Origin: SB25 sp029560875
GTDB lineage: Bacteria > Bacteroidota > Bacteroidia > Bacteroidales > Tenuifilaceae
Direction: 5' to 3'
Assembly (NCBI GenBank): GCA_035388225.1
Contig: DAOOPM010000014.1
Location: 23,053 to 87,052 of the forward strand
DNA length: 64,000 nt
Position numbers and translations under genes: made by a program. Under the pieces are notes generated by a model, which had not been told where the DNA came from, did no database searches, and saw nothing but the letters and a program-made list of their open reading frames with translations. This document shows positions 16,841-26,225 of this stretch, in pieces; positions within the stretch are counted from its first letter, which is position 1, and the number at the start of each line of letters is the position of its first letter.

Positions 16841-17572
16841 TCCACGTTGACGTAATGTTTCGTAAAGGACAATACCCGCAGATACAGAAACATTGAGCGA
16901 TTCAATCTTCCCCATTAGTGGGATTTTCACCAATTCGTCGGAGAGTTTCTTAACATCGTAACTGATACCCTTATCCTCTGCACCCATAACTATAGCAATT
17001 GAACCAGTAAGGTTCGCTTCGTAGATGTTTTTTTCGGCTTTTTCGGTTGCAGAAACAATCTTCACATTATTCTCCTTTAAAAACGGGATTGTCATCTTTA
17101 AACTACCAACACGGCAAATAGGAATGTGGTGCAAAGCTCCTGCTGATGTTTTAACTGCATCGCTACCAATATTCGCAGAGCCTTTGGCTGGTACAATTAT
17201 CAAATTAACACCTGCACACTCAGCGGTTCTTACAATAGCACCAAAGTTGCGAACATCGGTAACACCATCCAGAATTAGAATGAATGGGGTTTTGCCTTCG
17301 GCAATAATCTGCGGAAGAATCTCCTCCAGGTTTTTCAACTCAATTGGCAATGTATAGGCCACAACTCCTTGATGGTTCTTATCCTTGAACTTATTAAAAA
17401 CTTCGGCAGGCACATACTGTACTGGAATGTTACTGTATTTTAAGACTGTTTGCAATTCCGAGGCCAAACGACCCGTTAGCCCTTGCTTCACTAAAACCTT
17501 ATTGAGTTTAACATTTGAGTTAATTGCCTCAAGTACCGAGTGCAAGCCATATATAATGTTTTCTGAGTCCAT
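16835..17572 (-). CDS. rlmB: 23S rRNA (guanosine-2'-O-)-methyltransferase RlmB (TrmH/SpoU family)
   Basis: A 245-residue SPOUT methyltransferase. Residues 1-75 are the RNA-binding substrate domain (IYGLHSVLEAI; VLVKQG). The knotted SpoU domain follows, with motif 1 LDGVTDVRNFGAIVRTAECAGV, motif 2 IVMGAEDKGIS and motif 3 IPLMGKIESLNVSVSAGIVLYE. In E. coli RlmB methylates G2251 of 23S rRNA; a relative with another target cannot be excluded. It converges on and overlaps the patatin gene by six bases, with no terminator visible between. Confidence 0.92.
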   Translation of the reverse strand: MDSENIIYGLHSVLEAINSNVKLNKVLVKQGLTGRLASELQTVLKYSNIPVQYVPAEVFNKFKDKNHQGVVAYTLPIELKNLEEILPQIIAEGKTPFILILDGVTDVRNFGAIVRTAECAGVNLIIVPAKGSANIGSDAVKTSAGALHHIPICRVGSLKMTIPFLKENNVKIVSATEKAEKNIYEANLTGSIAIVMGAEDKGISYDVKKLSDELVKIPLMGKIESLNVSVSAGIVLYETLRQRGL

Positions 17573-17587
17573 ATCTTATCCGTTTTT

Positions 17588-17608
17588 CGTTGATAGTTGT
17601 TCGTGTTA
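17588..17608. repeat. Short heptanucleotide array upstream of rlmB
   Basis: Three seven-base units CGTTGAT, AGTTGTT, CGTGTTA, the same GTTGAT-type word as at 12400. It lies 15 bases upstream of the rlmB start. Confidence 0.45.
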
Positions 17609-17668
17609 AAAAATAAATAATTATATTACAATAAGTTGACTTCAATAATTGACCTATTAACAAATAGT

Positions 17669-19630
17669 CTAATTGATTAATTTACGTTTTTCCTGTAACT
17701 CCTCAAGTTCAAACGATAAATCCTCCCACTCCCCCATCATCTCGGCCAATTGCTTTTTTGCCGACTCATAGCTGTTGAAAAAAGTTTTATCATTCAAATT
17801 AATTCCGCTCTGCTCCGGATTAGCAAGTTTGTTATCCATATCGGCAATATCCATCTCGTACTGCGATATTTTCTTCTCCACCTCAGAGATTCGATTCTCC
17901 ACCTTACGAATTTGCTTATCAATTTCCTTACGTTCTTCCCAAAGAATCTTTTGGTCCGACGCAGTTTTGGTTTCCACATTTTTGGATGCCTCAACCTGTT
18001 TCCGCTCCAGTTCTTTAAAACTCTCCAATTTGCGACGACGAAGAAAATCGTAAATTCCGCCAATATGCTCGCGCACCTTGCCATCGGAGAATTCGTAGAT
18101 TTTATCCACCAAACCATCCAAAAACTCGCGGTCGTGAGAAACCACGATTAATGTTCCGTCGAAATTCAGCAGAGCATTTTTGAGTACGTCCTTTGAGCGC
18201 ATATCCAAGTGGTTGGTAGGCTCATCGAGTACAAGAAGATTGTAAGGTTGTAGCATCAACTTGGCTAAAGCCAAACGGTTGCGTTCACCACCAGAGAGCA
18301 CTTTTACTTTTTTGTCCACATCTTCGCCACGGAAAAGGAATGCACCAAGAATATCGCGCATTTTAGTGCGCACATCACCCACAGCAACTTTATCGATGGT
18401 ATCGAGAACGGTTATGGAGTTATCCAACAGTTCATCCTGGTTCTGGGCAAAATATCCAATGGAAACATTATGACCTATCTTCGCAACACCATTATAGTCG
18501 AGTTCTCCAATCAAAATACGACTCATCGTGGTTTTGCCTTCGCCATTACGTCCAACAAAAGCAACTTTTTGTCCGCGCTCAATACTGAAACAAACATCTT
18601 TGAAAATAAGATGATTTCCAAAACTCTTGGCCACATCCTTGGCCTCGCAAACCACATCGCCGGAACGAGGTGCTGCGGGGAAACGAATATTTAGGGTCGA
18701 TAAATCCTCCTCATCAACCTCTATAATCTCCATTCTATCGAGCATTTTAATGCGCGACTGAACCTGCACGGACTTAGTTGCTTTGTAACGGAATCGCTCA
18801 ATGAAATCCTGCGTATCCTCAATCACCTTTTGCTGATTCCGGTACGCGGCCATTTGCTGCTCACGACGCTCCTTGCGAAGTTGAACATACTTTGAGTACG
18901 GAACCTTATAATCGTAAGCACTTCCTAGCGATAATTCCACAGTACGTTGAGTAACATTATCGAGAAATGCTCTATCGTGCGAAATTAAAAGCAGTGAACC
19001 CTGATAGGTTTTCAAGTAATCCTCTAGCCACTGAATCGATTCAATATCTAGGTGGTTCGTTGGCTCATCGAGTAGTAAAATTTCTGGTTTACGAAGCAGA
19101 ATTTTTGCCAACTCAATTCTCATTCGCCAACCGCCGCTGAACTCTGTAGTAGGTCTAGTAAAATCTGTACGTTTAAAACCAAGCCCCAAAAGCGTTTGCT
19201 CGGCCTGAGCATCGGCAGTTGCACCATCGAGTAATGAATAACGGTCATTAAACTCTGTAAGTTGATTAATCAACCTTAAGTACTCCTCGGAATGATAATC
19301 GGTCCGGGTAGCAATTTCATGTCCCAACCTATCAATTTGGTTCTTCATATTGATAGTTTCGGAAAAGGCAAGCAATGTTTCATCCAGCACGCTACGACCC
19401 GATGCCAGAGCCATTTGCTGTGGCAAATAACCTAACCGAATATCCTTAGGCATGGAAATAGCACCAGAAGTAGGCTGAGCCTCCCCTGCAATTAACTTCA
19501 GCAAAGTGGTTTTACCTGCACCATTTTTCCCAACAAGACCAACGCGCTCGCTTTCGCTCACTTGGAAACTAATCTCCGTGAACAAATCGAATCCGCCAAA
19601 ACTAACTGTAACCTGATTAATAGATATCAT
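17669..19630 (-). CDS. ABC-F family ATPase
   Basis: A 653-residue soluble protein with two ABC domains and no membrane segments. ABC-F proteins bind the ribosome and act in translation quality control or antibiotic protection. First Walker A GKNGAGKTT, signature FSGGWRMR, Walker B LLLDEPTNHLD; second Walker A GRNGEGKTT, signature LSGGERNR, Walker B LVLDEPTNHLD. The linker between them (about 240-310) is charged and helical, and a long C-terminal coiled coil (about 540-650) follows as in Uup/YfmR types. The subgroup cannot be assigned by eye. A -7 element lies just upstream. Confidence 0.94.
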   Translation of the reverse strand: MISINQVTVSFGGFDLFTEISFQVSESERVGLVGKNGAGKTTLLKLIAGEAQPTSGAISMPKDIRLGYLPQQMALASGRSVLDETLLAFSETINMKNQIDRLGHEIATRTDYHSEEYLRLINQLTEFNDRYSLLDGATADAQAEQTLLGLGFKRTDFTRPTTEFSGGWRMRIELAKILLRKPEILLLDEPTNHLDIESIQWLEDYLKTYQGSLLLISHDRAFLDNVTQRTVELSLGSAYDYKVPYSKYVQLRKERREQQMAAYRNQQKVIEDTQDFIERFRYKATKSVQVQSRIKMLDRMEIIEVDEEDLSTLNIRFPAAPRSGDVVCEAKDVAKSFGNHLIFKDVCFSIERGQKVAFVGRNGEGKTTMSRILIGELDYNGVAKIGHNVSIGYFAQNQDELLDNSITVLDTIDKVAVGDVRTKMRDILGAFLFRGEDVDKKVKVLSGGERNRLALAKLMLQPYNLLVLDEPTNHLDMRSKDVLKNALLNFDGTLIVVSHDREFLDGLVDKIYEFSDGKVREHIGGIYDFLRRRKLESFKELERKQVEASKNVETKTASDQKILWEERKEIDKQIRKVENRISEVEKKISQYEMDIADMDNKLANPEQSGINLNDKTFFNSYESAKKQLAEMMGEWEDLSFELEELQEKRKLIN

Positions 19631-19652
19631 TCAAACTCAAAAAAAATTCAGG

Positions 19653-19660
19653 CAAAGGTA
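19653..19660 (-). promoter_or_regulatory. -7 promoter element for the ABC-F gene
   Basis: Minus-strand TACCTTTG fits TAnnTTTG and lies about 25 bases before the start codon. Only a weak TTTA lies at the -33 distance. Confidence 0.4.
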
Positions 19661-19853
19661 GTAAAATCATTTAGTTAAAGGAAATTAGTTATTGGCTGAA
19701 CCAATATCATTTGACAAATAATTTCTTTAAAAAATCTTAAACAAAATTATATGTAAGAAAAAAATATTAACTTAAATTTTTATTTGTATTAGACTTAAAT
19801 TTTGCTCAGGAAGCAATATCTTTAAAAAGTGTTCAACCTTAACGAACCCGAAG

Positions 19854-21440
19854 TTGAAAAGATTGAAACAATTGTTTTACAACTTTCTATCGTCCGGAAT
19901 TAGAGGTAGTCTAATTTACGAGGATGTTAGAAAGGCTACGCTCATCAATCTTTTTGCACTATGCGGAATGGTTTACCTCTTGTTCTACAGCTATAGAATG
20001 TGGATTTTAGGCGACCCAAAACTATCACTTATATATATCTACTGCATTGCTGTAATTATTCTAATGCAGATTTACCTCCGGATAAGGCGACGAATTCTGT
20101 TTGTAAGCCATATACTCGTAATTGGATTATTGTGTTTAGAATTGTTCTTCCTTTTCCGCAATGGCTCTACTGACCTAAAGTTGCCAAGTTATTATGTTTT
20201 CCCTGGGATTTACTGGTATTACATTTTTCCTCCATTCTCACTATTCATGCTTGGACGAAGGGTAGGTTCATATTACAACATCGTTTTAATTGGGTTTACA
20301 ATATTTTTCTTTAGCACTGACTATTTTGATGGACATCTTTACGACAAAGAGTTTAAAGTTCGGTTGTTATCCGTATTTAGCGCCATCTTTTTCTTCTCAT
20401 TCTTTTTTGAATCGATTCGCAGCATAACTTTCAGTGCATTTGAGCAAACTTACACAAAAAAAACTCAATACCTGAAAGTAATTTCAACGAAAAACAATGC
20501 TTTAAAAAGAACCAACCGCGAAGTATCCAATCTTTCCGAGGAACTCAGAACACAGAATGAATACCTTAAGGTTTTAAATAAAGAGTTGGTTGACCAAAAT
20601 GAGAAAATTGCCCTGCAAAACAAACTAATGGAAGTTCAGGGAAGAGAAATTACAGCCCAGCGAGATATGCTTATTCAGCAACGTCAGAGCATTGACGACA
20701 GCATACTCTACGCTAGTTATATACAAAAGGCGCTCCTTCCAACAGATGATATACTTAAGGAGAACTTCTCCGACTTCTTTATACTTTATAGACCTAGAAA
20801 CATTATTGGGGGCGATTTTTACTTCTACAAGAAAATTGATGATAGCATTATAATAGCAGCCGCAGACTGCACTGGACACGGAGTCCCAGGAGCACTCTTA
20901 AGTATGCTTGGCATTGCCTCGCTATCGGAAATTGTTTATAGGCTTGGCATTACCAATACGAGCGTTATTCTTGCTGAAATGTGCCGCGAAATGCGTTCAA
21001 TCATAAAACGTAACAATAAGTACGATGCAAAAGATGGGATTGATATAGCGCTCTGTAAAATTAATCTTAACACCAACGAACTTGAATTTTCGGGAGCATA
21101 CAACCCTGTATATATAATTAGAAACAAGGAATTAATCCAACTTAAAGCAGATAAAATTCCTGTTGGTACATCAATATTTGAAAGAGAACCAAAATTTACA
21201 AATCAGGATTTAAAACTCCAGAAAGACGATTGCATTTATCTTTTCTCCGATGGCTTTCCGGACCAATTGAACCCAATAGACCGTAAAAAATATTTAGCAA
21301 GAAATTTCCAGAACCTCTTGATTAGCATTTCCGATTCCAACATGAATAGGCAAAAAAACCTACTGGAGAATGAATTCGAGAGATGGAGAAACGGTGGAGA
21401 CCAAACAGACGACCTAATGATTTTGGGTATAAGAGTTTAA
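19854..21440 (+). CDS. Membrane-anchored SpoIIE/PP2C-type serine phosphatase
   Basis: A 528-residue signalling protein. Six hydrophobic segments lie in residues 27-200, a coiled coil (about 205-285) links them to a PP2C-like SpoIIE domain (about 290-528). Metal-binding acidic motifs are visible: GGDFYFY, ADCTGHGVPGALLSMLG, LFSDGFPDQ and GGDQTDDLMILG. Such proteins usually dephosphorylate an anti-anti-sigma factor in a partner-switching pathway, but none is encoded nearby. The start is a TTG at 19854; the first in-frame ATG would cut into the first membrane segment, so the TTG is more likely. A small exported protein of unknown function follows. Confidence 0.88.
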   Translation: MKRLKQLFYNFLSSGIRGSLIYEDVRKATLINLFALCGMVYLLFYSYRMWILGDPKLSLIYIYCIAVIILMQIYLRIRRRILFVSHILVIGLLCLELFFLFRNGSTDLKLPSYYVFPGIYWYYIFPPFSLFMLGRRVGSYYNIVLIGFTIFFFSTDYFDGHLYDKEFKVRLLSVFSAIFFFSFFFESIRSITFSAFEQTYTKKTQYLKVISTKNNALKRTNREVSNLSEELRTQNEYLKVLNKELVDQNEKIALQNKLMEVQGREITAQRDMLIQQRQSIDDSILYASYIQKALLPTDDILKENFSDFFILYRPRNIIGGDFYFYKKIDDSIIIAAADCTGHGVPGALLSMLGIASLSEIVYRLGITNTSVILAEMCREMRSIIKRNNKYDAKDGIDIALCKINLNTNELEFSGAYNPVYIIRNKELIQLKADKIPVGTSIFEREPKFTNQDLKLQKDDCIYLFSDGFPDQLNPIDRKKYLARNFQNLLISISDSNMNRQKNLLENEFERWRNGGDQTDDLMILGIRV

Positions 21441-21506
21441 CCCAACACTATTTTCCACTCTACATATTACAAATATAAGTGCTATATTCGCGAACATTTT
21501 ATCTTA

Positions 21507-21884
21507 ATGAATAGCAGGACAAATAAACTAATTATTGTAATTCTTGCATTAATGCTAACTTATGTTAACGTTAATGTTTGGAGCTATAACGATAATTCTG
21601 TCCCCTCACATTTTAAACAAAAAAACAAGAATTCAACCGAATACTATTTCGAAAATGAAGTTAACCTTTTTACAATTCAACGTACAAAGGAAAATATTTC
21701 AAATTCATTAGAGAGCCTTTACTCTATAAGCTACAAAAAGATTCAGAGTTACACGAATCAGAAAAACCAAATATTTGAGAAGATATTAACATCATCCACA
21801 CATCATTTCGTTCAATTTTTATCAAAAATTGATTTAAGTTGCGCTGTAAAACAGTTAATATATCCGTTCGATTATTTCTGGTGA
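21507..21884 (+). CDS. Small exported or membrane-anchored protein of unknown function
   Basis: 125 residues. A hydrophobic N-terminus (KLIIVILALMLTYVNVNVW, about 7-25) acts as a signal peptide or anchor. The rest is polar, Asn/Ser/Lys-rich and mostly helical by eye, with a C-terminal hydrophobic end LIYPFDYFW. I recognise no family. It lies 66 bases after the phosphatase gene on the same strand with no terminator between, so it may be co-transcribed. Confidence 0.6.
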   Translation: MNSRTNKLIIVILALMLTYVNVNVWSYNDNSVPSHFKQKNKNSTEYYFENEVNLFTIQRTKENISNSLESLYSISYKKIQSYTNQKNQIFEKILTSSTHHFVQFLSKIDLSCAVKQLIYPFDYFW

Positions 21885-21968
21885 TAATTTCCAAAACATT
21901 CCTTTTACAAATCTAGAATGATTTGTACCTATTTTACATTAATAACAAACAACTAACATTTGGAAATT

Positions 21969-22445
21969 ATGGACTTTTCTTTGTTTTTAACAGGAATGCT
22001 TATTCTTGCATTCATAATTTTACCCGTTTTCTTTTTTCGCCGTGCACAAAAGAAAAAAAGGGAAAAACTCTTAAACCATTTTATTGAATTAGCAAAAAAA
22101 CACCAGGCCAAGGTTACTGAAAGTGACATCTGGAACTCGAACAATTGCATTGGAATAGACTATGCATCTGGCAAACTATTTTCACTCAGAATTACTGAAG
22201 AGCAAGAATCTACAACCTTAATTGATTTGAATGAGGTAGATAAATGTTCGGTAACCCCTATGAACAAGAGAGGGAGGGATAACTCTACTGAAAGATTGGA
22301 CATAATTTTTAAATTTAAAAACTCCAGTTTAACCGACAAAACAATCAACTTCTATAACGTTAACGATAGTTCTATTATAACTGACGAACTAAAGTTGGCC
22401 GAAAAATGGGCTAATAAAGTAAATGGTTATCTGCAAAAAAAGTAA
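21969..22445 (+). CDS. Membrane-anchored protein of unknown function
   Basis: 158 residues from the ATG at 21969; a TTG nine bases earlier is possible but less likely. One transmembrane helix (FLTGMLILAFIILPVFFF, about 5-24) is followed by a lysine/arginine-rich inside stretch, then a cytoplasmic domain of about 115 residues with alternating beta strands (GIDYASGKLFSLRI, TTLIDLNEVDKCSV, ERLDIIFKF). No family recognised; similar small anchored proteins occur in Bacteroidota. Followed directly by a strong terminator. Confidence 0.7.
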   Translation: MDFSLFLTGMLILAFIILPVFFFRRAQKKKREKLLNHFIELAKKHQAKVTESDIWNSNNCIGIDYASGKLFSLRITEEQESTTLIDLNEVDKCSVTPMNKRGRDNSTERLDIIFKFKNSSLTDKTINFYNVNDSSIITDELKLAEKWANKVNGYLQKK

Positions 22446-22460
22446 CCCTCACTTAATTAA

Positions 22461-22491
22461 GAAAACCCTATTGAATAGGGTTTTCTTTTTT
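22461..22491. terminator. Terminator between convergent genes
   Basis: Perfect 12-bp stem (GAAAACCCTATT at 22461-22472, complement at 22474-22485) followed by TTTTTTA. It ends the plus-strand gene and probably also the converging minus-strand gene that stops at 22495. Confidence 0.85.
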
Positions 22492-22494
22492 ATT

Positions 22495-23211
22495 TCAATC
22501 AACTATATCATCTTTAATAATAAGTTCCCCTTTTACTAGCCACGAAACTCCAAATGACCACAAGGCAATTGTTTCGAACCAAAACACATAATGTAACGCT
22601 TCTAATTTCACTTTCAAATCCGAAGGAAGAAGAAAGAAAATAATGATTGCAACGATACACCCCAGCATAACAAAACCGCAGATTCTATAAACAATATTCC
22701 GCTGTTTCTTACGGGCAGTTGGATTAGGTTTGCTTTTGGTAAAAAGGAACAACGAGAAATAAGTTAATGTCAAGAAAAACAGTAATGCAGATATAAGATG
22801 AATTACCCCAACAATGGTAAATTGAGGATTTGGGCATGGGCAAAACGCCACTCCCAATGCAAATATGGCTGCCAAATTACCGCACAAATTATCCACCCAA
22901 CTGTATCCTGTATATGAAAAAAGAAAAAGTGCTACGGCACTTAGTATCCCCACAAATGCATCGCGCATATGGGTATGGTAATACATACTTATAGATTTCT
23001 GAAACGCATCATCTTTACCAATAATAAACACACCTAAAACAAGTATTACAGGAAAAACAATTCCCAGAATTCCCACAGCCTTTCGTAAGCCTAGGTAGGA
23101 AATTACCATTGGATTTTCTTTTGTCACGGAAGTAAAGTTTATGATGTTCGAAGCACGAATATACTTGATATTCTTAATTCTGTATTCTTTTTTTCTGAAT
23201 TCTATTTTCAT
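22495..23211 (-). CDS. Multi-pass membrane protein of unknown function
   Basis: 238 residues with six hydrophobic segments (about 42-65, 85-105, 112-125, 132-155, 175-198, 208-228). Conserved-looking loop residues include SMYYHTHMRDAFVG, with His and Asp near a membrane edge, and AFCPCPNP. The pattern recalls DUF998-type integral membrane proteins, but I cannot confirm it. The first 34 residues are basic and soluble; an internal ATG at 23109 (MVISYLGLRK) is a possible true start. Converges on the preceding gene across a terminator. Confidence 0.65.
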   Translation of the reverse strand: MKIEFRKKEYRIKNIKYIRASNIINFTSVTKENPMVISYLGLRKAVGILGIVFPVILVLGVFIIGKDDAFQKSISMYYHTHMRDAFVGILSAVALFLFSYTGYSWVDNLCGNLAAIFALGVAFCPCPNPQFTIVGVIHLISALLFFLTLTYFSLFLFTKSKPNPTARKKQRNIVYRICGFVMLGCIVAIIIFFLLPSDLKVKLEALHYVFWFETIALWSFGVSWLVKGELIIKDDIVD

Positions 23212-23307
23212 TTTGTAACTTGCATCGGTTTAATTTTTAAACTTTTTAGTTGATTTTCAATTCAAACAGCAAGCTAACTTAAATCAAATCACTCAAATTA
23301 TAAGAAA

Positions 23308-25422
23308 ATGAGAAAATACAGTTTATTTTTACTAACCTTAATTACAATGAGCCTTATGGTTTCTTGTGAGAAGAAGGCTGAGAATCCGTTCTTAATGCCT
23401 TACAATACTCCGTTTGATGTGCCTCCATTCGATAAAATCAAGGTAGAGCACTACGAACCAGCAATTCTTGAAGGAATTAAACAACACACTGCTGAAATTG
23501 ATGCAATAACCTCAAACGCTGAGGCACCTACCTTTGAGAACACAATAGTTCCTTTGGATTACAGCGGACAACTATTGGAAAATGTATTGCTTGTTATGCT
23601 CAACATGGGAGAGGCTTACAAAACACCAGAACTACAAGAGGTCATCAAAAAAACTTCGCCAATTCTTTCGAAACACAACGATGATATAAGCATGAACGCT
23701 AAACTTTTCGAAAGGGTTAAGGTCGTTTATGAGGGAGTTGCAGCTGGCAACTACTCTCCAGAACAAAAACTTCTAATTGAGAATAAATACAAAGGTTTTG
23801 TTCGCGGTGGTGCAAATCTTGATGCAGAGCAACAAGAAAAACTTCGCCAAATTAACCAAGAATTGGCTATGGCAGCGATTCAGTTTGGAGAAAACCTACT
23901 TGCCGAGAATAACAACTATAAGATTATTATTGATAACAAGGATGATTTAGTTGGCTTACCCGAATCGGTTATTGCTATGGGTGCCGATGATGCCAAAGCA
24001 ATGGGTATGGAAGGCAAATGGATTTACACAATCCAGAAACCTAGTATGCTTCCTTTCCTAACCTACTCTCAAAACCGCGATTTACGTGAAAAACTTTACT
24101 ACGGATACTATATGCGCGGTAACAATGGAAACGCTAACGACAACAAAGAAACTATCAAGAAGATTGTTGACCTTCGTCAACAAAAAGCAGAAATACTGGG
24201 TTATCCAACTCACGCTCATTTCGTACTTGATGTTAATATGGCAAAAGTTCCAGAGAATGTTTACGGACTACTCAATAAACTTTGGACCCCTGCACTTAAA
24301 GTAGCTAAAGCTGAGCGCGATGAAATGCAAAAAATGATTGATTCCGAAGGCGGTAAGTTTAAGTTGAGCGCTACTGATTGGTGGTCCTACTCCGAAAAGG
24401 TTCGCAAAGCAAAATTTGACCTCGACGAGGAGATGTTACGCCCTTACCTGTCGCTAGAAGGTGTTAAGCAAGGTATCTTCAACTTAACCGAGAAACTTTA
24501 CGGCTTGAAGTACAAAAAACTAAACGAAGTTCCAACCTATCACCCTGATGCTGAAGTTTACGAAGTATTAGAGGCCGATGGAAAACACCTTGGTGTGCTT
24601 TACCTTGATTTCTTCCCTCGCGAAAGTAAAACAGTTGGTGCTTGGTGTACAGGTTTCCGCGAGCAGAAAATAATGCCCGATGGTAAATTTATCTCTCCAG
24701 TTGTATCTATTGTTTGCAACTTCTCCAAACCAACTGGCGACACACCATCTTTATTAAGTTTTGATGAGGCTGAAACATTCTTCCACGAGTTTGGCCATGC
24801 ATTACACGGACTATTCTCTAACGTTCAGTATCCTGGTCTACGCAATGTTCCCCGCGACTTTGTTGAGTTACCAAGTCAAATTATGGAGCATTGGGCAAGC
24901 AACCCTCTATACTTAAAAGAGTACGCTAAGCATTACCAAACAGGCGAACCTATGCCAGATGCTTTAATTGCAAAAATGGATGCTAGCGGACATTTCAACC
25001 AAGGCTTTACAACAACCGAATTTCTTGCAGCATCTATCCTTGATATGGATTTTCATACTTTGACAGCAGACAAAGCAAAAATTGCCGATGTTGTTACGTT
25101 TGAAAAAGAATCGATGGATAAGATTGGCTTAATTCCTGAAATTTGGCCACGCTACCGTAGCACTTACTTCAACCATATTTTTGGCGATGTCATGGGCTAC
25201 TCAAGCGGTTACTACGCTTACATTTGGGCAGAGGTACTCGACAGCGATGCTTTTGAAGCATTCAAAGAAAGCGGAGATATCTTTAACAAAGAAATTGCTG
25301 CAAAATTCCGCACCTGTGTACTTGAAAAAGGAGGCTCAAAGGATGCGATGGAACTTTACAAAGATTTCAGAGGCAAAGAGCCTAGCATTGAACCACTACT
25401 AAAGAACCGTGGATTAAACTAA
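23308..25422 (+). CDS. dcp: M3 family metallopeptidase lipoprotein (peptidyl-dipeptidase Dcp-like)
   Basis: A 704-residue zinc peptidase removing dipeptides from peptide C-termini, anchored as a lipoprotein (signal with lipobox MVSC near residue 20). The catalytic site is HEFGHALHGLFS, with the third zinc ligand expected some 25-30 residues on, in the region around LPSQIMEHWASNP. The GAWCTGFR segment and C-terminal HIFGDVMGYSSGYYAYIWAEVLD are typical of Dcp/thimet-type enzymes. Single-gene unit ending in a strong terminator. The cell probably uses it in peptide nutrition, together with the other exported peptidases here. Confidence 0.95.
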   Translation: MRKYSLFLLTLITMSLMVSCEKKAENPFLMPYNTPFDVPPFDKIKVEHYEPAILEGIKQHTAEIDAITSNAEAPTFENTIVPLDYSGQLLENVLLVMLNMGEAYKTPELQEVIKKTSPILSKHNDDISMNAKLFERVKVVYEGVAAGNYSPEQKLLIENKYKGFVRGGANLDAEQQEKLRQINQELAMAAIQFGENLLAENNNYKIIIDNKDDLVGLPESVIAMGADDAKAMGMEGKWIYTIQKPSMLPFLTYSQNRDLREKLYYGYYMRGNNGNANDNKETIKKIVDLRQQKAEILGYPTHAHFVLDVNMAKVPENVYGLLNKLWTPALKVAKAERDEMQKMIDSEGGKFKLSATDWWSYSEKVRKAKFDLDEEMLRPYLSLEGVKQGIFNLTEKLYGLKYKKLNEVPTYHPDAEVYEVLEADGKHLGVLYLDFFPRESKTVGAWCTGFREQKIMPDGKFISPVVSIVCNFSKPTGDTPSLLSFDEAETFFHEFGHALHGLFSNVQYPGLRNVPRDFVELPSQIMEHWASNPLYLKEYAKHYQTGEPMPDALIAKMDASGHFNQGFTTTEFLAASILDMDFHTLTADKAKIADVVTFEKESMDKIGLIPEIWPRYRSTYFNHIFGDVMGYSSGYYAYIWAEVLDSDAFEAFKESGDIFNKEIAAKFRTCVLEKGGSKDAMELYKDFRGKEPSIEPLLKNRGLN

Positions 25423-25431
25423 ACCATACAG

Positions 25432-25467
25432 GAAGAGCGAAACATAAAGTTTCGCTCTTCTTATTTC
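25432..25467 (+). terminator. Terminator after the M3 peptidase gene
   Basis: Perfect 12-bp stem GAAGAGCGAAAC / GTTTCGCTCTTC (25432-25443, 25449-25460) with a five-base loop, followed by TTATTTC. Confidence 0.8.
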
Positions 25468-25482
25468 TAGTAACTCAATAAC

Positions 25483-26193
25483 CTAATTCCCTCTTACCAT
25501 ATAAACTTTCTGCATAAATTGAATAAACTGCCGTGTACCTCCCCCACTGTAAATAGTACTCAAAGTATCATTATCATTCGGTCTAAATACCGAACCAAAA
25601 AGACCCTTCACTTGCGGATACTCAAAAAAGGAATTATCCATAGGTGTTGATGGTCCAAGCATGTAAACATCAGAATTAAGGGGAGTATTTTTAATGATAC
25701 TGGAAAGCGTGCCGTTGGCTATACTTGTTGAAGTAACTATAACGCAATCAGATTTTTTTAAATACTCAGTTTGTTGCTCCATGGGTAAAACGGGCATCTC
25801 GAGTTGGTCCAAATCAAAGGCATATATGGTAATATTCTTATTTTCAAACTTTTTTACTAGCGAACCAAAATAACCAATCATTACAATGCTCCTGTACTTT
25901 TCGAAATTTATTACCTCAAAAATATCTCCATTACCTTCAAACATTGAACTGTAATTTACAAGAGCGTTTACAAGAGCATTGGCAACAATTCTATCGTTAA
26001 CTTTATCAAAATTTAAATTCTTAATATTTACAGAATCAACCTCAACACCCAAAGTTGCAGTAACACCAATATTCCCATTTTCGGTAATTGCAGCCACATA
26101 CTTGACACCGTAAATCAACTTAACACTCTCTAAAACACTGCTAACCTTTACTTTATCAAAAAGATTTACAAGAATATCGGAATTACTATGCAT
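25483..26193 (-). CDS. DUF364 family protein (putative heavy-metal-chelation type)
   Basis: 236 residues, cytoplasmic. The N-terminal part resembles the enolase-N-like DUF4213 domain (residues about 1-90). The C-terminal part is the Rossmann-like DUF364 domain, starting at VMIGYFGSLVKKFE with later CVIVTSTSIANGTL and VYMLGPSTPM motifs. The family is linked by name to metal chelation, and homologues often lie near iron or corrin transport genes; here no such partner is adjacent. It is divergent from the HEAT-like gene with only 32 bases between. Function open. Confidence 0.78.
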   Translation of the reverse strand: MHSNSDILVNLFDKVKVSSVLESVKLIYGVKYVAAITENGNIGVTATLGVEVDSVNIKNLNFDKVNDRIVANALVNALVNYSSMFEGNGDIFEVINFEKYRSIVMIGYFGSLVKKFENKNITIYAFDLDQLEMPVLPMEQQTEYLKKSDCVIVTSTSIANGTLSSIIKNTPLNSDVYMLGPSTPMDNSFFEYPQVKGLFGSVFRPNDNDTLSTIYSGGGTRQFIQFMQKVYMVRGN

Positions 26194-26225
26194 CTTTCTA
26201 TTTTTGATGAGAATTTACTCGGATA

